21,113 nt of DNA, from positions 1 to 21,113 of the forward strand of contig DATDBL010000104.1 of the NCBI GenBank assembly GCA_036524855.1, in the 5' to 3' direction. Below are positions 14,018-21,113 of this stretch, piece by piece. Made by a program: the position numbers and the translations under genes. Numbering within the stretch: position 1 is the first letter of the stretch; each line of letters starts with the position of its first letter. This DNA is from Aldersonia sp036524855. Its GTDB lineage: Bacteria; Actinomycetota; Actinomycetes; Mycobacteriales; Mycobacteriaceae. The notes beneath the pieces were generated by a model, which saw only the letters and a list, made by a program, of their open reading frames with translations, was not told the origin of the DNA and ran no database searches.

Positions 14018-14113
14018 GTGCATTCTCTCGTCCCGGCGCTGCGGCTGCCCGCGCCCTCGGCGCGCGGCGCAGCGGTCCGCTCGACCCGATCCGCTCGGTC
14101 GGTGACGCCATGA
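14018..14113 (+). CDS. 31-codon leader ORF overlapping the permease start
   Basis: GTG 14018-14020 has GGAGG seven bases upstream, a better ribosome-binding site than the permease itself has. The frame runs 31 codons, is rich in Arg, Ala and Ser, and ends in TGA 14111-14113, embedded in the ATGATG of the permease start. The peptide resembles nothing I know. It may be a leader that couples or tunes permease translation. The alternative is a chance open frame in GC-rich DNA. Confidence 0.4.
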   Translation: MHSLVPALRLPAPSARGAAVRSTRSARSVTP

Positions 14114-15570
14114 TGGATTCCCCGGCGTATCTGCTGAGCGTCGCGGCCGTCGGCATCGCCCTGCTGCTGTTGTTGATCATCAAGATCCGCCTCGATCCGT
14201 TCGTGTCGCTACTGCTGGTCAGCGCTGGCGTCGCGGTGGCCGCGGGCATCCCGCTGGTCGACATCGTCCCGGACATGGAAACCGGGATGGGCAAGGTGTT
14301 GGCCCATGTCGCCCCGATCGTCGGGCTCGGCGCCATGCTGGGCAAGATGCTCGAGGTTTCGGGCGGCGCGCAGAAGATCGCCGACCGGTTGCTCGGACTC
14401 TTCGGCGAGCGCCGCGCGCCGCTCGCGCTGGGGGTGACCGGGCTGATCTTCGGGATTCCGGTGTTCTTCGACGTGGGCGTGATCGTGCTGGCACCGGTGG
14501 TATACGCGGCGGCCAAGCGTGGCGGCAAGGGCATGCTGTACTACGCGCTACCGCTGGCCGCGGGACTCGCGATCGTCCACGGCCTGCTGCCACCCCACCC
14601 CGGGCCGGTCGCAGCAGCGGGCCTGCTGCACGCCAACATGGGCCTGATCATCGTGTTCGGACTGATTTGCGCGATCCCCGCCTGGATCCTGGGCGGCTAC
14701 TTCTACAGCAAGTGGATCGCCAAGCGCATCTACGTGCCCATCCCGGACTACGTCGAGGAAGGATTCCACGACGAATACGCCGAGGACGGTGCCCGGCCGC
14801 TCGGCGAACCCACCGGTACCCCCGGCGGCGAGGGAACCAGTCCCGCGACCGGCACCCGCACCACACCCGCCCCCGAACAGCAGCAAGCCGTGCCGCAGGC
14901 CGGATTCGGCACCGTCGTCGCGATCATTCTGCTGCCGATCGTGCTGATCCTGCTGCAGACGTTCTCCAGCATCCTCATCGACGACCCGGAGAACCCGGTG
15001 CAGAAGGTGGCGAGTTTCATCGGCGCCCCGCTGATGGCTCTGTTGATCGCGGTCCTCGTGTCGTTCTACGTGCTCGGCGTCCGTCGCGGTTGGAGTTCCA
15101 AGCACCTGGTCACGGTCGCCGAGAGCGCCCTGAAGCCGGTCGGCATGATCCTGCTCGTCGTCGGTGCCGGCGGCGTCTTCGGCAGCATCCTGGTTGCGAG
15201 CGGTGTCGGCGACGTGTTGTCCAGCAGCCTGACCAGCACGGGGCTACCGCTGATAGTGCTGGCCTTCGTCATCGCATGGGCGCTGCGCATCGCCCAGGGC
15301 TCGGCCACCGTTGCCATCGTCGCCACCTCGGGCATCATCGCCACCCTCGTCGAGGAGGCGGATCTCTCCCAGGCACATCTGGCGCTGATCTGCGTCGCGA
15401 TGGGTGCCGGCGCCACCGCCACTTCGCACGTCAACGACGCCGGGTACTGGCTGGTCAGCCGCTACTTCGGGATCAGCGAGAAAGACACCCTGAAGTCCTG
15501 GACCGTCCTGGAAACGATCATGGGCTTCACCGCGTTCGGCGTCGCCGCAGCGCTGAGCCTGGTCGTCTGA
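14110..15570 (+). CDS. GntP-family sugar-acid permease
   Basis: This polytopic membrane transporter of 486 residues belongs to the gluconate:H+ symporter family, paralogous to the one at 876. Shared motifs are GIPVFFDVGVIVLAPVVY (115-132), HGLLPPHPGP (157-166) and, near the C-terminus, TSHVNDAGYW. A loop at about 211-265 is long and low in complexity (Gly, Thr, Pro, Gln-rich) and absent from the other permease. ATG 14110 or ATG 14113 may be the start; both overlap the leader ORF's stop, and neither has a clear ribosome-binding site. The kinase and dehydrogenase downstream suggest a four-carbon sugar acid such as a threonate or erythronate as substrate, by inference. Confidence 0.9.
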   Translation: MMDSPAYLLSVAAVGIALLLLLIIKIRLDPFVSLLLVSAGVAVAAGIPLVDIVPDMETGMGKVLAHVAPIVGLGAMLGKMLEVSGGAQKIADRLLGLFGERRAPLALGVTGLIFGIPVFFDVGVIVLAPVVYAAAKRGGKGMLYYALPLAAGLAIVHGLLPPHPGPVAAAGLLHANMGLIIVFGLICAIPAWILGGYFYSKWIAKRIYVPIPDYVEEGFHDEYAEDGARPLGEPTGTPGGEGTSPATGTRTTPAPEQQQAVPQAGFGTVVAIILLPIVLILLQTFSSILIDDPENPVQKVASFIGAPLMALLIAVLVSFYVLGVRRGWSSKHLVTVAESALKPVGMILLVVGAGGVFGSILVASGVGDVLSSSLTSTGLPLIVLAFVIAWALRIAQGSATVAIVATSGIIATLVEEADLSQAHLALICVAMGAGATATSHVNDAGYWLVSRYFGISEKDTLKSWTVLETIMGFTAFGVAAALSLVV

Positions 15571-15628
15571 CCACATCGCTCCCGCCAAGACACACCACAC
15601 GAGCCTCTCGACCAAGGAAAGCAAAGCC

Positions 15629-17101
15629 ATGCCCAACAACACATCTCCGATCGACACAACCCGGACGGCTCCGACCGCGGCCGAGGCACTGTCCGCGGCA
15701 CCGGCGGTGCGCCACCAACCCGGCGCCCGCGATCGGATCAGGGCCGCCCACGCGGCCGCCGGACGGCGGATCGCCGTCCTCGACGACGACCCGACCGGCT
15801 CACAGACGGTGCACGACGTCTCGGTGGTCACCGTGTTCGAGGACGCCGAGTTCGCAGCAGGTCTCGCCGAACCCGGTTCCACCTGCTTCGTGCTGACCAA
15901 CACCCGCAGCCTGCCCGAACGCAGCGCCGTCGAACTCACCACCAGCGTCGCCGGCAGCCTGTTCACCCTCGGACAGACCCTCGGCGCACCCGTCGAGGTC
16001 GTCAGCCGCAGCGATTCGACCCTGCGCGGCCACGTCCTCACCGAGATGGCTGCTCTCGACGCCGCCCGGCGACGGGTCACCGGCACCGGATTCGATTGCG
16101 TGCTGCTGGTCCCGGCCTACTTCGAGGCAGGCCGCTTCACCGCCGGTGACATCCACTGGGCCAACGTGTCCGGCGAGGCCATCCCGGTCGGGGACAGCGA
16201 GTTCGCCCGCGACGCCACCTTCGGCTACAGCTCGTCGAACCTGCGCGAGTTCATCGCCGAGAAGAGCAACGGCACGATCTCCGCCGAACAGGTGCACAGC
16301 ATCACGCTGACCGACATCCGCGAGGGTGGACCCGACCGGGTCGCCAACCTCCTCGCCGGCGTCACCGGCGGCGCGTTCGTCGTGGTCAACGCGACCGACT
16401 ACGCCGACCTGGAGATCGTCGTGCTCGGCCTGCTCGACGCGCAGGCGCGCGGCAAGACGTTCGGCTACCGATCCGGGCCGTCGTTCGTCCGCGCCCTCGC
16501 CGGGCTCGAACCGCAAGGACCGCTCACCACCGAACAGATCTGGCCGGCCGGCAACCCCGGTGGTCACGGGCTGGTCGTCGTCGGCTCCCACGTCGGCCTG
16601 ACCAGCCGACAGGTCGCCAAGGCACAGCAACGCGGCGGACTCACCGAAGCCGAACTCGACGTACCCACGCTGATCGATCCCGACCGGCGCGACGCCCACA
16701 TCGCCAACATCGGCAGGCAGGTCGCCGCGGCCCTCGCCACCTCCGACGTGCTGCTGTTCACCAGTCGCAGCCTGCTGCGCGGTGGCGACGCCGACGACAG
16801 CCTGGCCATCTCCCGCACCGTCTCCACCGCCGTCATCGAGGTTGTGCAGGCCGCCCTGGCGGCGCACCCGGCCTGGGTGGTGGCCAAGGGCGGCATCACC
16901 TCCCACGACGTCGCTGTCCGGGGGCTCGGCATCCGGCGCGCCGAGGTCGTCGGTCAACTGCTGCCCGGCATGGTCTCGATGTTGCGGCCCATCGAGGCCG
17001 CGCCCGAGGCGGTCGGCACGCCCTACGTCGTCTTCGCCGGCAACGTCGGTGACGACGACACGCTTGCCTACGTCGTGGACCTCTTCACCGGCCGCACCTG
17101 A
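15629..17101 (+). CDS. Four-carbon acid sugar kinase family protein (DUF1537; OtnK/DtnK-like)
   Basis: Members of this family phosphorylate four-carbon sugar acids such as 3-oxo-tetronate, D-threonate or D-erythronate with ATP. The 490-residue protein has the N-terminal substrate-domain motif LDDDPTGSQTVHD (51-63) and SRSDSTLRGH (126-135). The C-terminal nucleotide domain has KGGITSHD (420-427) and GNVGDDDTL (471-479). About 45 extra residues precede the fold, making it longer than bacterial OtnK of about 420. The DDDPTGSQTVHD form, rather than ADDFTGA, resembles the DUF1537 part of the large fused plant and fungal proteins as I remember them. AAGGAAAG precedes the ATG. It lies 58 bases after the permease and 54 before the dehydrogenase, in one operon. 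The exact substrate cannot be read from sequence. Confidence 0.88.
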   Translation: MPNNTSPIDTTRTAPTAAEALSAAPAVRHQPGARDRIRAAHAAAGRRIAVLDDDPTGSQTVHDVSVVTVFEDAEFAAGLAEPGSTCFVLTNTRSLPERSAVELTTSVAGSLFTLGQTLGAPVEVVSRSDSTLRGHVLTEMAALDAARRRVTGTGFDCVLLVPAYFEAGRFTAGDIHWANVSGEAIPVGDSEFARDATFGYSSSNLREFIAEKSNGTISAEQVHSITLTDIREGGPDRVANLLAGVTGGAFVVVNATDYADLEIVVLGLLDAQARGKTFGYRSGPSFVRALAGLEPQGPLTTEQIWPAGNPGGHGLVVVGSHVGLTSRQVAKAQQRGGLTEAELDVPTLIDPDRRDAHIANIGRQVAAALATSDVLLFTSRSLLRGGDADDSLAISRTVSTAVIEVVQAALAAHPAWVVAKGGITSHDVAVRGLGIRRAEVVGQLLPGMVSMLRPIEAAPEAVGTPYVVFAGNVGDDDTLAYVVDLFTGRT

Positions 17102-17155
17102 CCGACCCCACGGCCGCAACCCGCACAAACCCCCCACACCCCAAGGAGAATCACC

Positions 17156-18052
17156 ATGACCACCATCGGATGGATCGGACTCGGCGCCATGGGTGCCCCC
17201 ATGGCCACCTGCGTCGCGCGGGCCTGGCACACCGTGACCGCCTTCGATATCGACCCGCAGAGGGCCGTCGCACTCGCCGGCGAGGGGATCAAACCCGCCG
17301 CCACCATCGCGTCCGCAGCTCAGAACGCGGATGTCCTGGTACTGATGGTCGCGACCGCCGAGCAAGCCGAATCGGTGCTGTACGGCGACGGGAACGCCGC
17401 CGCCGCACTCAAACCCGGCGCTGTCGTCCTGTTGATGGCCACCGTCGGCCCCGCCGCCGTAGAGGATTGGGCCGAACGCCTGCGGCCCGCCGGCGTCGAG
17501 ATCGTCGACGCCCCCGTGTCCGGCGGTGCCAGCCGCGCCGGCCAGGGCGACCTGCTCATCATGGTCAGCGGGTCGCAGGCCGCGCTCGACGCGGTACAAC
17601 CGCTGCTGGACGCGATGGCACGCAACGCCCCCGTCGTGGGCACCCGGCCCGGTGACGGGCAGAAGGTCAAGCTGGTCAACCAGTTGCTCTGCGGCGTGCA
17701 CATCGCCGTCGCTGCGGAGGCCCTCGCCTACGCCGAGGCGCTCGGCTTGCAAGCCGGCCCCACCTGGGAGGTCCTGCGGCACGGCGCCGCCGCGTCGTTC
17801 ATGCTGGACGACCGCGGCTCCCGCATGGTCGACAACCCGAACAACGAGATCCGCAGCACCATCGACATCTTCGTCAAGGACATGGGGCTGGTCACCGCCG
17901 CCGCCCGCGCGAACAGCTACCCGGCACCGCTGGCCTCCGCGGCCGAACAGCTCTACCTCGCCGGCCGCCGCGCCGGACTCGGCCGATCCGACGACTCCTC
18001 GCTCATCCAGATCCTCCGCGGACCTGCATCGGGGCACGCGCCGCTGACGTGA
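17156..18052 (+). CDS. ltnD: L-threonate dehydrogenase-like NAD-binding protein
   Basis: This cytosolic beta-hydroxyacid dehydrogenase belongs to the 3-hydroxyisobutyrate dehydrogenase family. LtnD members oxidise L-threonate to 2-oxo-tetronate. The 298-residue protein opens with the Rossmann motif GLGAMGAPMA (8-17), has the substrate motif DAPVSGGASRA (118-128) and the catalytic Lys172 in GDGQKVKLVNQ. The helix VNQLLCGVHIAVAAEALAYAEALG resembles LtnD more than other branches. AAGGAG precedes the ATG. Neighbouring kinase and permease support a sugar-acid role; other hydroxyacids remain possible. A 17-base tandem duplication spans its stop codon. Confidence 0.85.
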   Translation: MTTIGWIGLGAMGAPMATCVARAWHTVTAFDIDPQRAVALAGEGIKPAATIASAAQNADVLVLMVATAEQAESVLYGDGNAAAALKPGAVVLLMATVGPAAVEDWAERLRPAGVEIVDAPVSGGASRAGQGDLLIMVSGSQAALDAVQPLLDAMARNAPVVGTRPGDGQKVKLVNQLLCGVHIAVAAEALAYAEALGLQAGPTWEVLRHGAAASFMLDDRGSRMVDNPNNEIRSTIDIFVKDMGLVTAAARANSYPAPLASAAEQLYLAGRRAGLGRSDDSSLIQILRGPASGHAPLT

Positions 18053-18075
18053 TCGAGGCGCTGAGGTGATCGACG
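18042..18075 (+). repeat. 17-bp tandem duplication over the ltnD stop codon
   Basis: CGCTGACGTGATCGAGG (18042-18058) is followed directly by CGCTGAGGTGATCGACG (18059-18075), 15 of 17 bases identical. The first copy contains the ltnD stop codon. No function is evident. Confidence 0.6.
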
Positions 18076-18165
18076 CGCACTCCCTCGGTGCCGGGGTCGT
18101 GGTCGCGTCGCGGGATTCGCGTCCGGACTCACCCGCCTCCGCACCGATCGTGGACCATTGACACC

Positions 18166-18660
18166 ATGGCGCATGTCACCATGCTCGACCCGGCCCGGCG
18201 GCCCAGCCCCAAGGCAAAACGGTTGTGGGCGATCAACGCAGCCCTGCTGTGGCTGGTGCCGTTCGCGGCGCAGGTGGTGTGGGCGATCCTCGACGACAAC
18301 TGGACGACCTGGCCACACGTGGTGGTGTTCGTCGCGTCGCTGGTGCTCGCCGGCCTGCACATCGGTGTGGTCCCGATCTGGCGGTATGCGGTGCACCGCT
18401 GGGAGATCAGCGACACCGCCGTGTACACCAAGACCGGCTGGTTCACCCAGGAGCAGCGCATCGCACCGGTATCGCGGGTGCAGACCGTGGACACCGAACG
18501 GGGGCCGATCGACCGCCTGCTGGGTCTGGCCACCGTCACCGTGACCACGGCGTCGGCGGCGGGCGCCGTCACCATCACCGCGCTGGACCAGGCGGTCGCG
18601 GACGAGGCGGTGGCGAAGCTAACCGAAATCGCCGGGCGGACCGGCGAGGACGCGACGTGA
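18166..18660 (+). CDS. Membrane protein with bacterial PH domain (YdbS-like)
   Basis: This 164-residue protein has two membrane segments (about residues 23-45 and 52-73) followed by a bacterial PH (DUF304/bPH2) domain: YAVHRWEISDTAVYTKTGWFTQEQRIAPVSRVQTVDTERGPIDRLLGLATVTVTTASAAG. The sequence IAPVSRVQTVDTERGPIDRLLGL is the core family signature. ATG 18166-18168 is chosen because the frame to its left has no family sequence; no ribosome-binding site is visible. Its TGA overlaps the GTG of the next gene (GTGA), so the two are coupled, as in the ydbS-ydbT pair of Bacillus. Such proteins have been linked to envelope stress and bacteriocin resistance in Firmicutes; the role here is unknown. Confidence 0.85.
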   Translation: MAHVTMLDPARRPSPKAKRLWAINAALLWLVPFAAQVVWAILDDNWTTWPHVVVFVASLVLAGLHIGVVPIWRYAVHRWEISDTAVYTKTGWFTQEQRIAPVSRVQTVDTERGPIDRLLGLATVTVTTASAAGAVTITALDQAVADEAVAKLTEIAGRTGEDAT

Positions 18661-20225
18661 CCGCCCCGATTCCCCCGACGGAATCCAGTGCCGCCGCCGA
18701 GGCCGAGGAGGCCGAACTGCCATGGCAGCGGCTGGCCAAGCGGATGCTGCTCGTCCACCCGGTGACCGAGGTGGTGAAGCTCGCGCCGGCGCTGCTGGCC
18801 GCCCTCGTGCTGGGCACGCAGAGCGACAACGAGATCTGGACCCTCGTCGCGCTCGCGGCGGTGCTCGCCTATGCGCTGACCCGCTGGTTCACCACGACCT
18901 ATCGCGTCGGCCCCGTGCACGTCCAACTGCGCTCGGGCTTGTTCCAGCGCAAGGTGCTCTCGGTTCCCCGCAACCGGATCCGCTCCGTCGATGTCGAGGC
19001 CAGAGTGCTGCACCGCGTGCTCGGCTTGGCGGTGCTACGGGTCGGCACCGGGCAGCACGCCAAGGACGGCGAGGGCTTCAAGCTCGACGGACTCGACGCG
19101 AAGCAGGTTCCGGCGTTACGGGCGGCGTTGCTCGCGGGCGTGACCACCGCGGCCCGGCGCACGGATACCGCCGCTCGGCGCGAGGACACAACTGACGCGG
19201 TACCGGCGGCATCACCTGCACCGCCGGCGCAGACCGAGATCGGGCACTGGTCCCCGTCTTGGGTCCGCTACGCGCCGTTCTCGCTGACCGGGCTGGCGGT
19301 GGTCGCGCCGGTGGTGGGCCTGCTCGCGCAGTACGGCGCGGTGCAGTGGGTCGCGGATTCGGGCGTGGTCTCGGGCGGGGTGCGCTCGGCGTCGCGGCTC
19401 GGGATCCCGATCGCGATCGCGATCGGCGTGCTGGCGCTGCTCGCGGTGGCGAGCGCCGCGGCATGCGTGCGCTATCTGCTGCGCTGGGGCCGGCTGCGGG
19501 TGGTCGACGCCGGAGCAACGCTGCATCAGACCAGCGGCCTGCTGACCACGCGCGAGGTCACCCTCGACGTCGCCCGGTTGCGCGGGGCGACGGTGCAGGA
19601 GTCGCTGTTGCTGCGGTCGGTGGGCGGGGCCGAACTCGAGGCAATCATGACCGGTCGGCTGCGGCGGCAGAAGGTGCTCCCACAGGCGCCCCGCCGGGAG
19701 GTCGAGCGGGTGATGACGTATCTGCTGGGCAGCGCGGCCCAGTTCACTGCCCCGCTGCGCCGGCACGGCCGCGCGGCGGCGCGGCGGCGCTTCACCCGGG
19801 CGCTCGGGCCGGTGCTGCTTGCGCTCGTCGCCGTCGCGATCGCGGCGGCCACCGTACATGTCCAATGGGGCTGGTGGCTGATCGCGCCGGTGCTCCTCGT
19901 CGCCGCCGCGGCCCTGGCCTGGGACCGGTACTGCAACCTCGGCCACGCAGTGCTCGCCCCGACCGAGCCGGGTGGGGCGCGCTGGCTGATCACGCGCGCC
20001 GGATCGCTGTCGCGCGACCGCGACTGCATCCAGTCGGCCGGCATTGTCGGCTGGACGGTGCGCCGGTCGTTCTTCCAGCGCCGCGCCGGGGTCGCGACTG
20101 TGTGCGCCGCCACCGCGGCGGGCAAAGGGCACTACGAGGTTGTCGACCTGCCCGCGCGGGACGCCTGGAGTCTCATCGACTCCGTGACGCCCGGCGCGGG
20201 TGACGTGTGGGCGCGCTACTCCTGA
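18657..20225 (+). CDS. Membrane protein with multiple bacterial PH domains (YdbT-like)
   Basis: The 522-residue protein begins at GTG 18657, sharing GTGA with the previous stop codon. It has an acidic N-terminal tail, a membrane pair (about 40-75), a first PH (DUF304) domain (TYRVGPVHVQLRSGLFQRKVLSV to VLHRVLGLAVLRVGTG, about 80-160), and a Pro/Ala/Thr-rich linker (about 165-195). A second membrane pair follows, then a second PH domain (RLRVVDAGATLHQTSGLLTTREVTLDVARLRG), a third membrane pair and a third, more divergent PH domain with SLSRDRDCIQSAGIVGWTVRRSFFQRRAGVATV. This layout is typical of YdbT, the partner of YdbS. The two probably form one membrane complex. Function unknown. Confidence 0.87.
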   Translation: MTAPIPPTESSAAAEAEEAELPWQRLAKRMLLVHPVTEVVKLAPALLAALVLGTQSDNEIWTLVALAAVLAYALTRWFTTTYRVGPVHVQLRSGLFQRKVLSVPRNRIRSVDVEARVLHRVLGLAVLRVGTGQHAKDGEGFKLDGLDAKQVPALRAALLAGVTTAARRTDTAARREDTTDAVPAASPAPPAQTEIGHWSPSWVRYAPFSLTGLAVVAPVVGLLAQYGAVQWVADSGVVSGGVRSASRLGIPIAIAIGVLALLAVASAAACVRYLLRWGRLRVVDAGATLHQTSGLLTTREVTLDVARLRGATVQESLLLRSVGGAELEAIMTGRLRRQKVLPQAPRREVERVMTYLLGSAAQFTAPLRRHGRAAARRRFTRALGPVLLALVAVAIAAATVHVQWGWWLIAPVLLVAAAALAWDRYCNLGHAVLAPTEPGGARWLITRAGSLSRDRDCIQSAGIVGWTVRRSFFQRRAGVATVCAATAAGKGHYEVVDLPARDAWSLIDSVTPGAGDVWARYS

Positions 20226-20286
20226 GCTGATGGTGCGCGCCCCTGAACCAGGACCGCGAATCGGTCACGATGACGATTCGTCGACG

Positions 20287-20315
20287 ACACAGCCGGCGGC
20301 CCAGGGCTGTGTTTA
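20287..20315 (+). terminator. Candidate terminator of the PH-domain gene pair
   Basis: ACACAGCC (20287-20294) pairs perfectly with GGCTGTGT (20305-20312) over a 10-base loop, and the right arm runs into TTTAT. It lies about 60 bases after the ydbT-like stop codon. Confidence 0.45.
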
Positions 20316-20442
20316 TCACGGCGTTGTGGCCCCATCCTTCGGCGTGTCGACGGCCACACGGGCGTGCTCGACAGTGCCGGGACTCGGTCATACAAGCGAC
20401 CCAGTAGTGAATCGATGCCCGGGGTCGCGCCGCGAAAGTTCA

Positions 20443-20502
20443 TCGAGCGCATAGTTATTCCGGCGCGAACCCCTGCTGGGACCGGAAGAACTATGCGCTC
20501 GA
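20443..20502. repeat. 21-bp inverted repeat with an 18-base loop
   Basis: The left arm (20443-20463) and right arm (20482-20502) pair over 14 bp (TCGAGCGCATAGTT with AACTATGCGCTCGA), then one mismatch, then 6 bp (TTCCGG with CCGGAA). Both strands can form the stem, and no T-tract follows. A bidirectional terminator between convergent genes is one reading; a pair of inverted gene fragments is another. Confidence 0.75.
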
Positions 20503-20707
20503 CGGCAGCTCGATTGCCGGCTGGGTATCTCGATGTGGTGGGCCCACGCGGGGGTTGAGCGGTCGCCGATCACGTCCTCCATGATCTGGGCGCACCCGAT
20601 GCTCGCGTAAGGCGACTCGGGGCAGGCCCAGATCATCAGTCGGACCCAAAGTCGGGGCCACCACCCACAGCCTCGGCCCGAACTCGTTGGTGTCGGGGGA
20701 GGGGCTC

Positions 20708-21113
20708 TCAGCGCATCCCGATGTAGATCTCGCCGGTCGAGACGTCTTCTTCGAGCGCCTCGAGGGAACGGCCGCGCGTTTCGGGTACCTTCGTCCACAC
20801 GAACGCGAGCGCCGCCACGCCGATGACGGCGAACATGAAGAACGAGCCGGTGATGCCGATTCCCTTGACGAGCGTCGGGAAGAACAGCGCCAGGATTCCG
20901 TTGGTGGTCCAGCCGAAGAAGACCGAGATCCCGATGCCGAGGCCGCGCATGTGCAGCGGGAAGATCTCCGCGAGCCACACCCACACGGCGATGTTGAGGA
21001 AGGACTGCATCGACAGCACGAACGCCGCGACCAGGACGAGGATCACGAACGGCCGCGCAGGGTTGCCCGCGGGCAACAGGATCGAGGCGGCGCCGATCAG
21101 GCAGTGGCAGATC
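20708..21113 (-). CDS. MFS sugar-porter transporter, C-terminal part (cut by window edge)
   Basis: The visible 134 codons are the last part of a major-facilitator sugar transporter; the gene begins beyond base 21113. About four hydrophobic segments are present. The motif VWVWLAEIFPLHMRGLGIG fits the sugar-porter motif after helix 10 (AEIFPxxxRG). VPETRGRSLEALEE at the C-terminus is the PETxGRxLE signature of the family. Reading frame continues without a stop to the window edge, so an apparent TTG start at 21076 is not the true one. The substrate cannot be told from this part. It converges on the PH-domain gene pair. Confidence 0.9.
   Translation of the reverse strand, partial: ICHCLIGAASILLPAGNPARPFVILVLVAAFVLSMQSFLNIAVWVWLAEIFPLHMRGLGIGISVFFGWTTNGILALFFPTLVKGIGITGSFFMFAVIGVAALAFVWTKVPETRGRSLEALEEDVSTGEIYIGMR

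Larger units (their letters stand above)
20226..20707. other. Non-coding region between convergent genes
   Basis: These 482 bases separate the ydbT-like gene from the convergent sugar-porter gene. No frame reads as a recognisable gene. The region holds a hairpin at 20287-20315 and a long inverted repeat at 20443-20502. Between about 20467 and 20600 the plus strand has short stretches of protein-like sequence (DRKNYALDGSSIAGW, then in another frame MWWAHAG...MIWAHPMLA) that could be remains of a decayed gene; this is uncertain. Confidence 0.5.

Noticed and set aside
15800..18037. A 745-codon open frame on the minus strand opposite the kinase and dehydrogenase.
   Set aside because: It is the antisense shadow of two well-supported genes; its Gly/Asp/Val/His-rich, motif-free sequence is typical of such shadows in GC-rich DNA.
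1..21113. Signs of insertion sequences, prophage genes, rRNA or tRNA genes, riboswitches or a defence system.
   Set aside because: No transposase, integrase, phage or nuclease-type proteins and no structured RNA gene could be recognised on either strand.

Overview
The window is GC-rich DNA with GTG and TTG starts mixed with ATG. It carries markers typical of Mycobacteriales: an MspA-type outer-membrane porin, an FbiC-type fused FO synthase for coenzyme F420, the actinobacterial form of DapD, a 7Fe ferredoxin FdxC and a FadD36-like acyl-CoA synthetase. From memory, the minus-strand order fbiC - fdxC - dapC - rocA - pruB - fadD36, with dapD beyond it, follows the gene order of Mycobacterium tuberculosis. 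I would place the organism in Gordonia, Rhodococcus, Nocardia, Williamsia or a relative, but the genus cannot be fixed from sequence alone.

Layout. Positions 1-2323 hold a gluconate-type module: a divergent GntR-family regulator (cut by the window edge), gluconokinase gntK and a GntP permease, closed by a strong hairpin terminator. Next come dapD (lysine/diaminopimelate pathway) on the plus strand and an MspA-like porin on the minus strand, meeting at a shared hairpin. Positions 4346-12976 form a long minus-strand block. In transcription order it reads: a 53-residue C2H2 zinc-finger-like protein, fbiC, fdxC, dapC, rocA, pruB and a fadD36-like gene. Positions 13083-18052 hold a second sugar-acid module, again divergent: an FCD-type GntR regulator facing a GntP-family permease, a DUF1537 four-carbon acid sugar kinase and an L-threonate-dehydrogenase-like enzyme. 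Positions 18166-20225 encode a pair of membrane proteins with bacterial PH domains (YdbS/YdbT type). The last 480 bases before a truncated sugar-porter gene are non-coding and carry hairpins.

How the parts work together. The core block joins three metabolic jobs: F420 synthesis (FbiC, perhaps served by FdxC), diaminopimelate synthesis (DapC, DapD) and proline-to-glutamate oxidation (PruB then RocA). The two GntR/GntP/kinase modules on its flanks look like catabolic additions for sugar acids.

The most unusual structure is the junction between rocA and pruB. Three exact-length 32-nt tandem units form a chain of three 11-codon mini-ORFs. Each starts inside the stop codon of the one before (TTGA, ATGA, ATGA, TTGA), so rocA and pruB are linked by an unbroken stop/start relay. 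This is the architecture described for mycobacterial interspersed repetitive units (MIRUs), here with a much shorter unit. A 31-codon leader ORF with its own ribosome-binding site sits in a comparable overlapping position before the second GntP permease.
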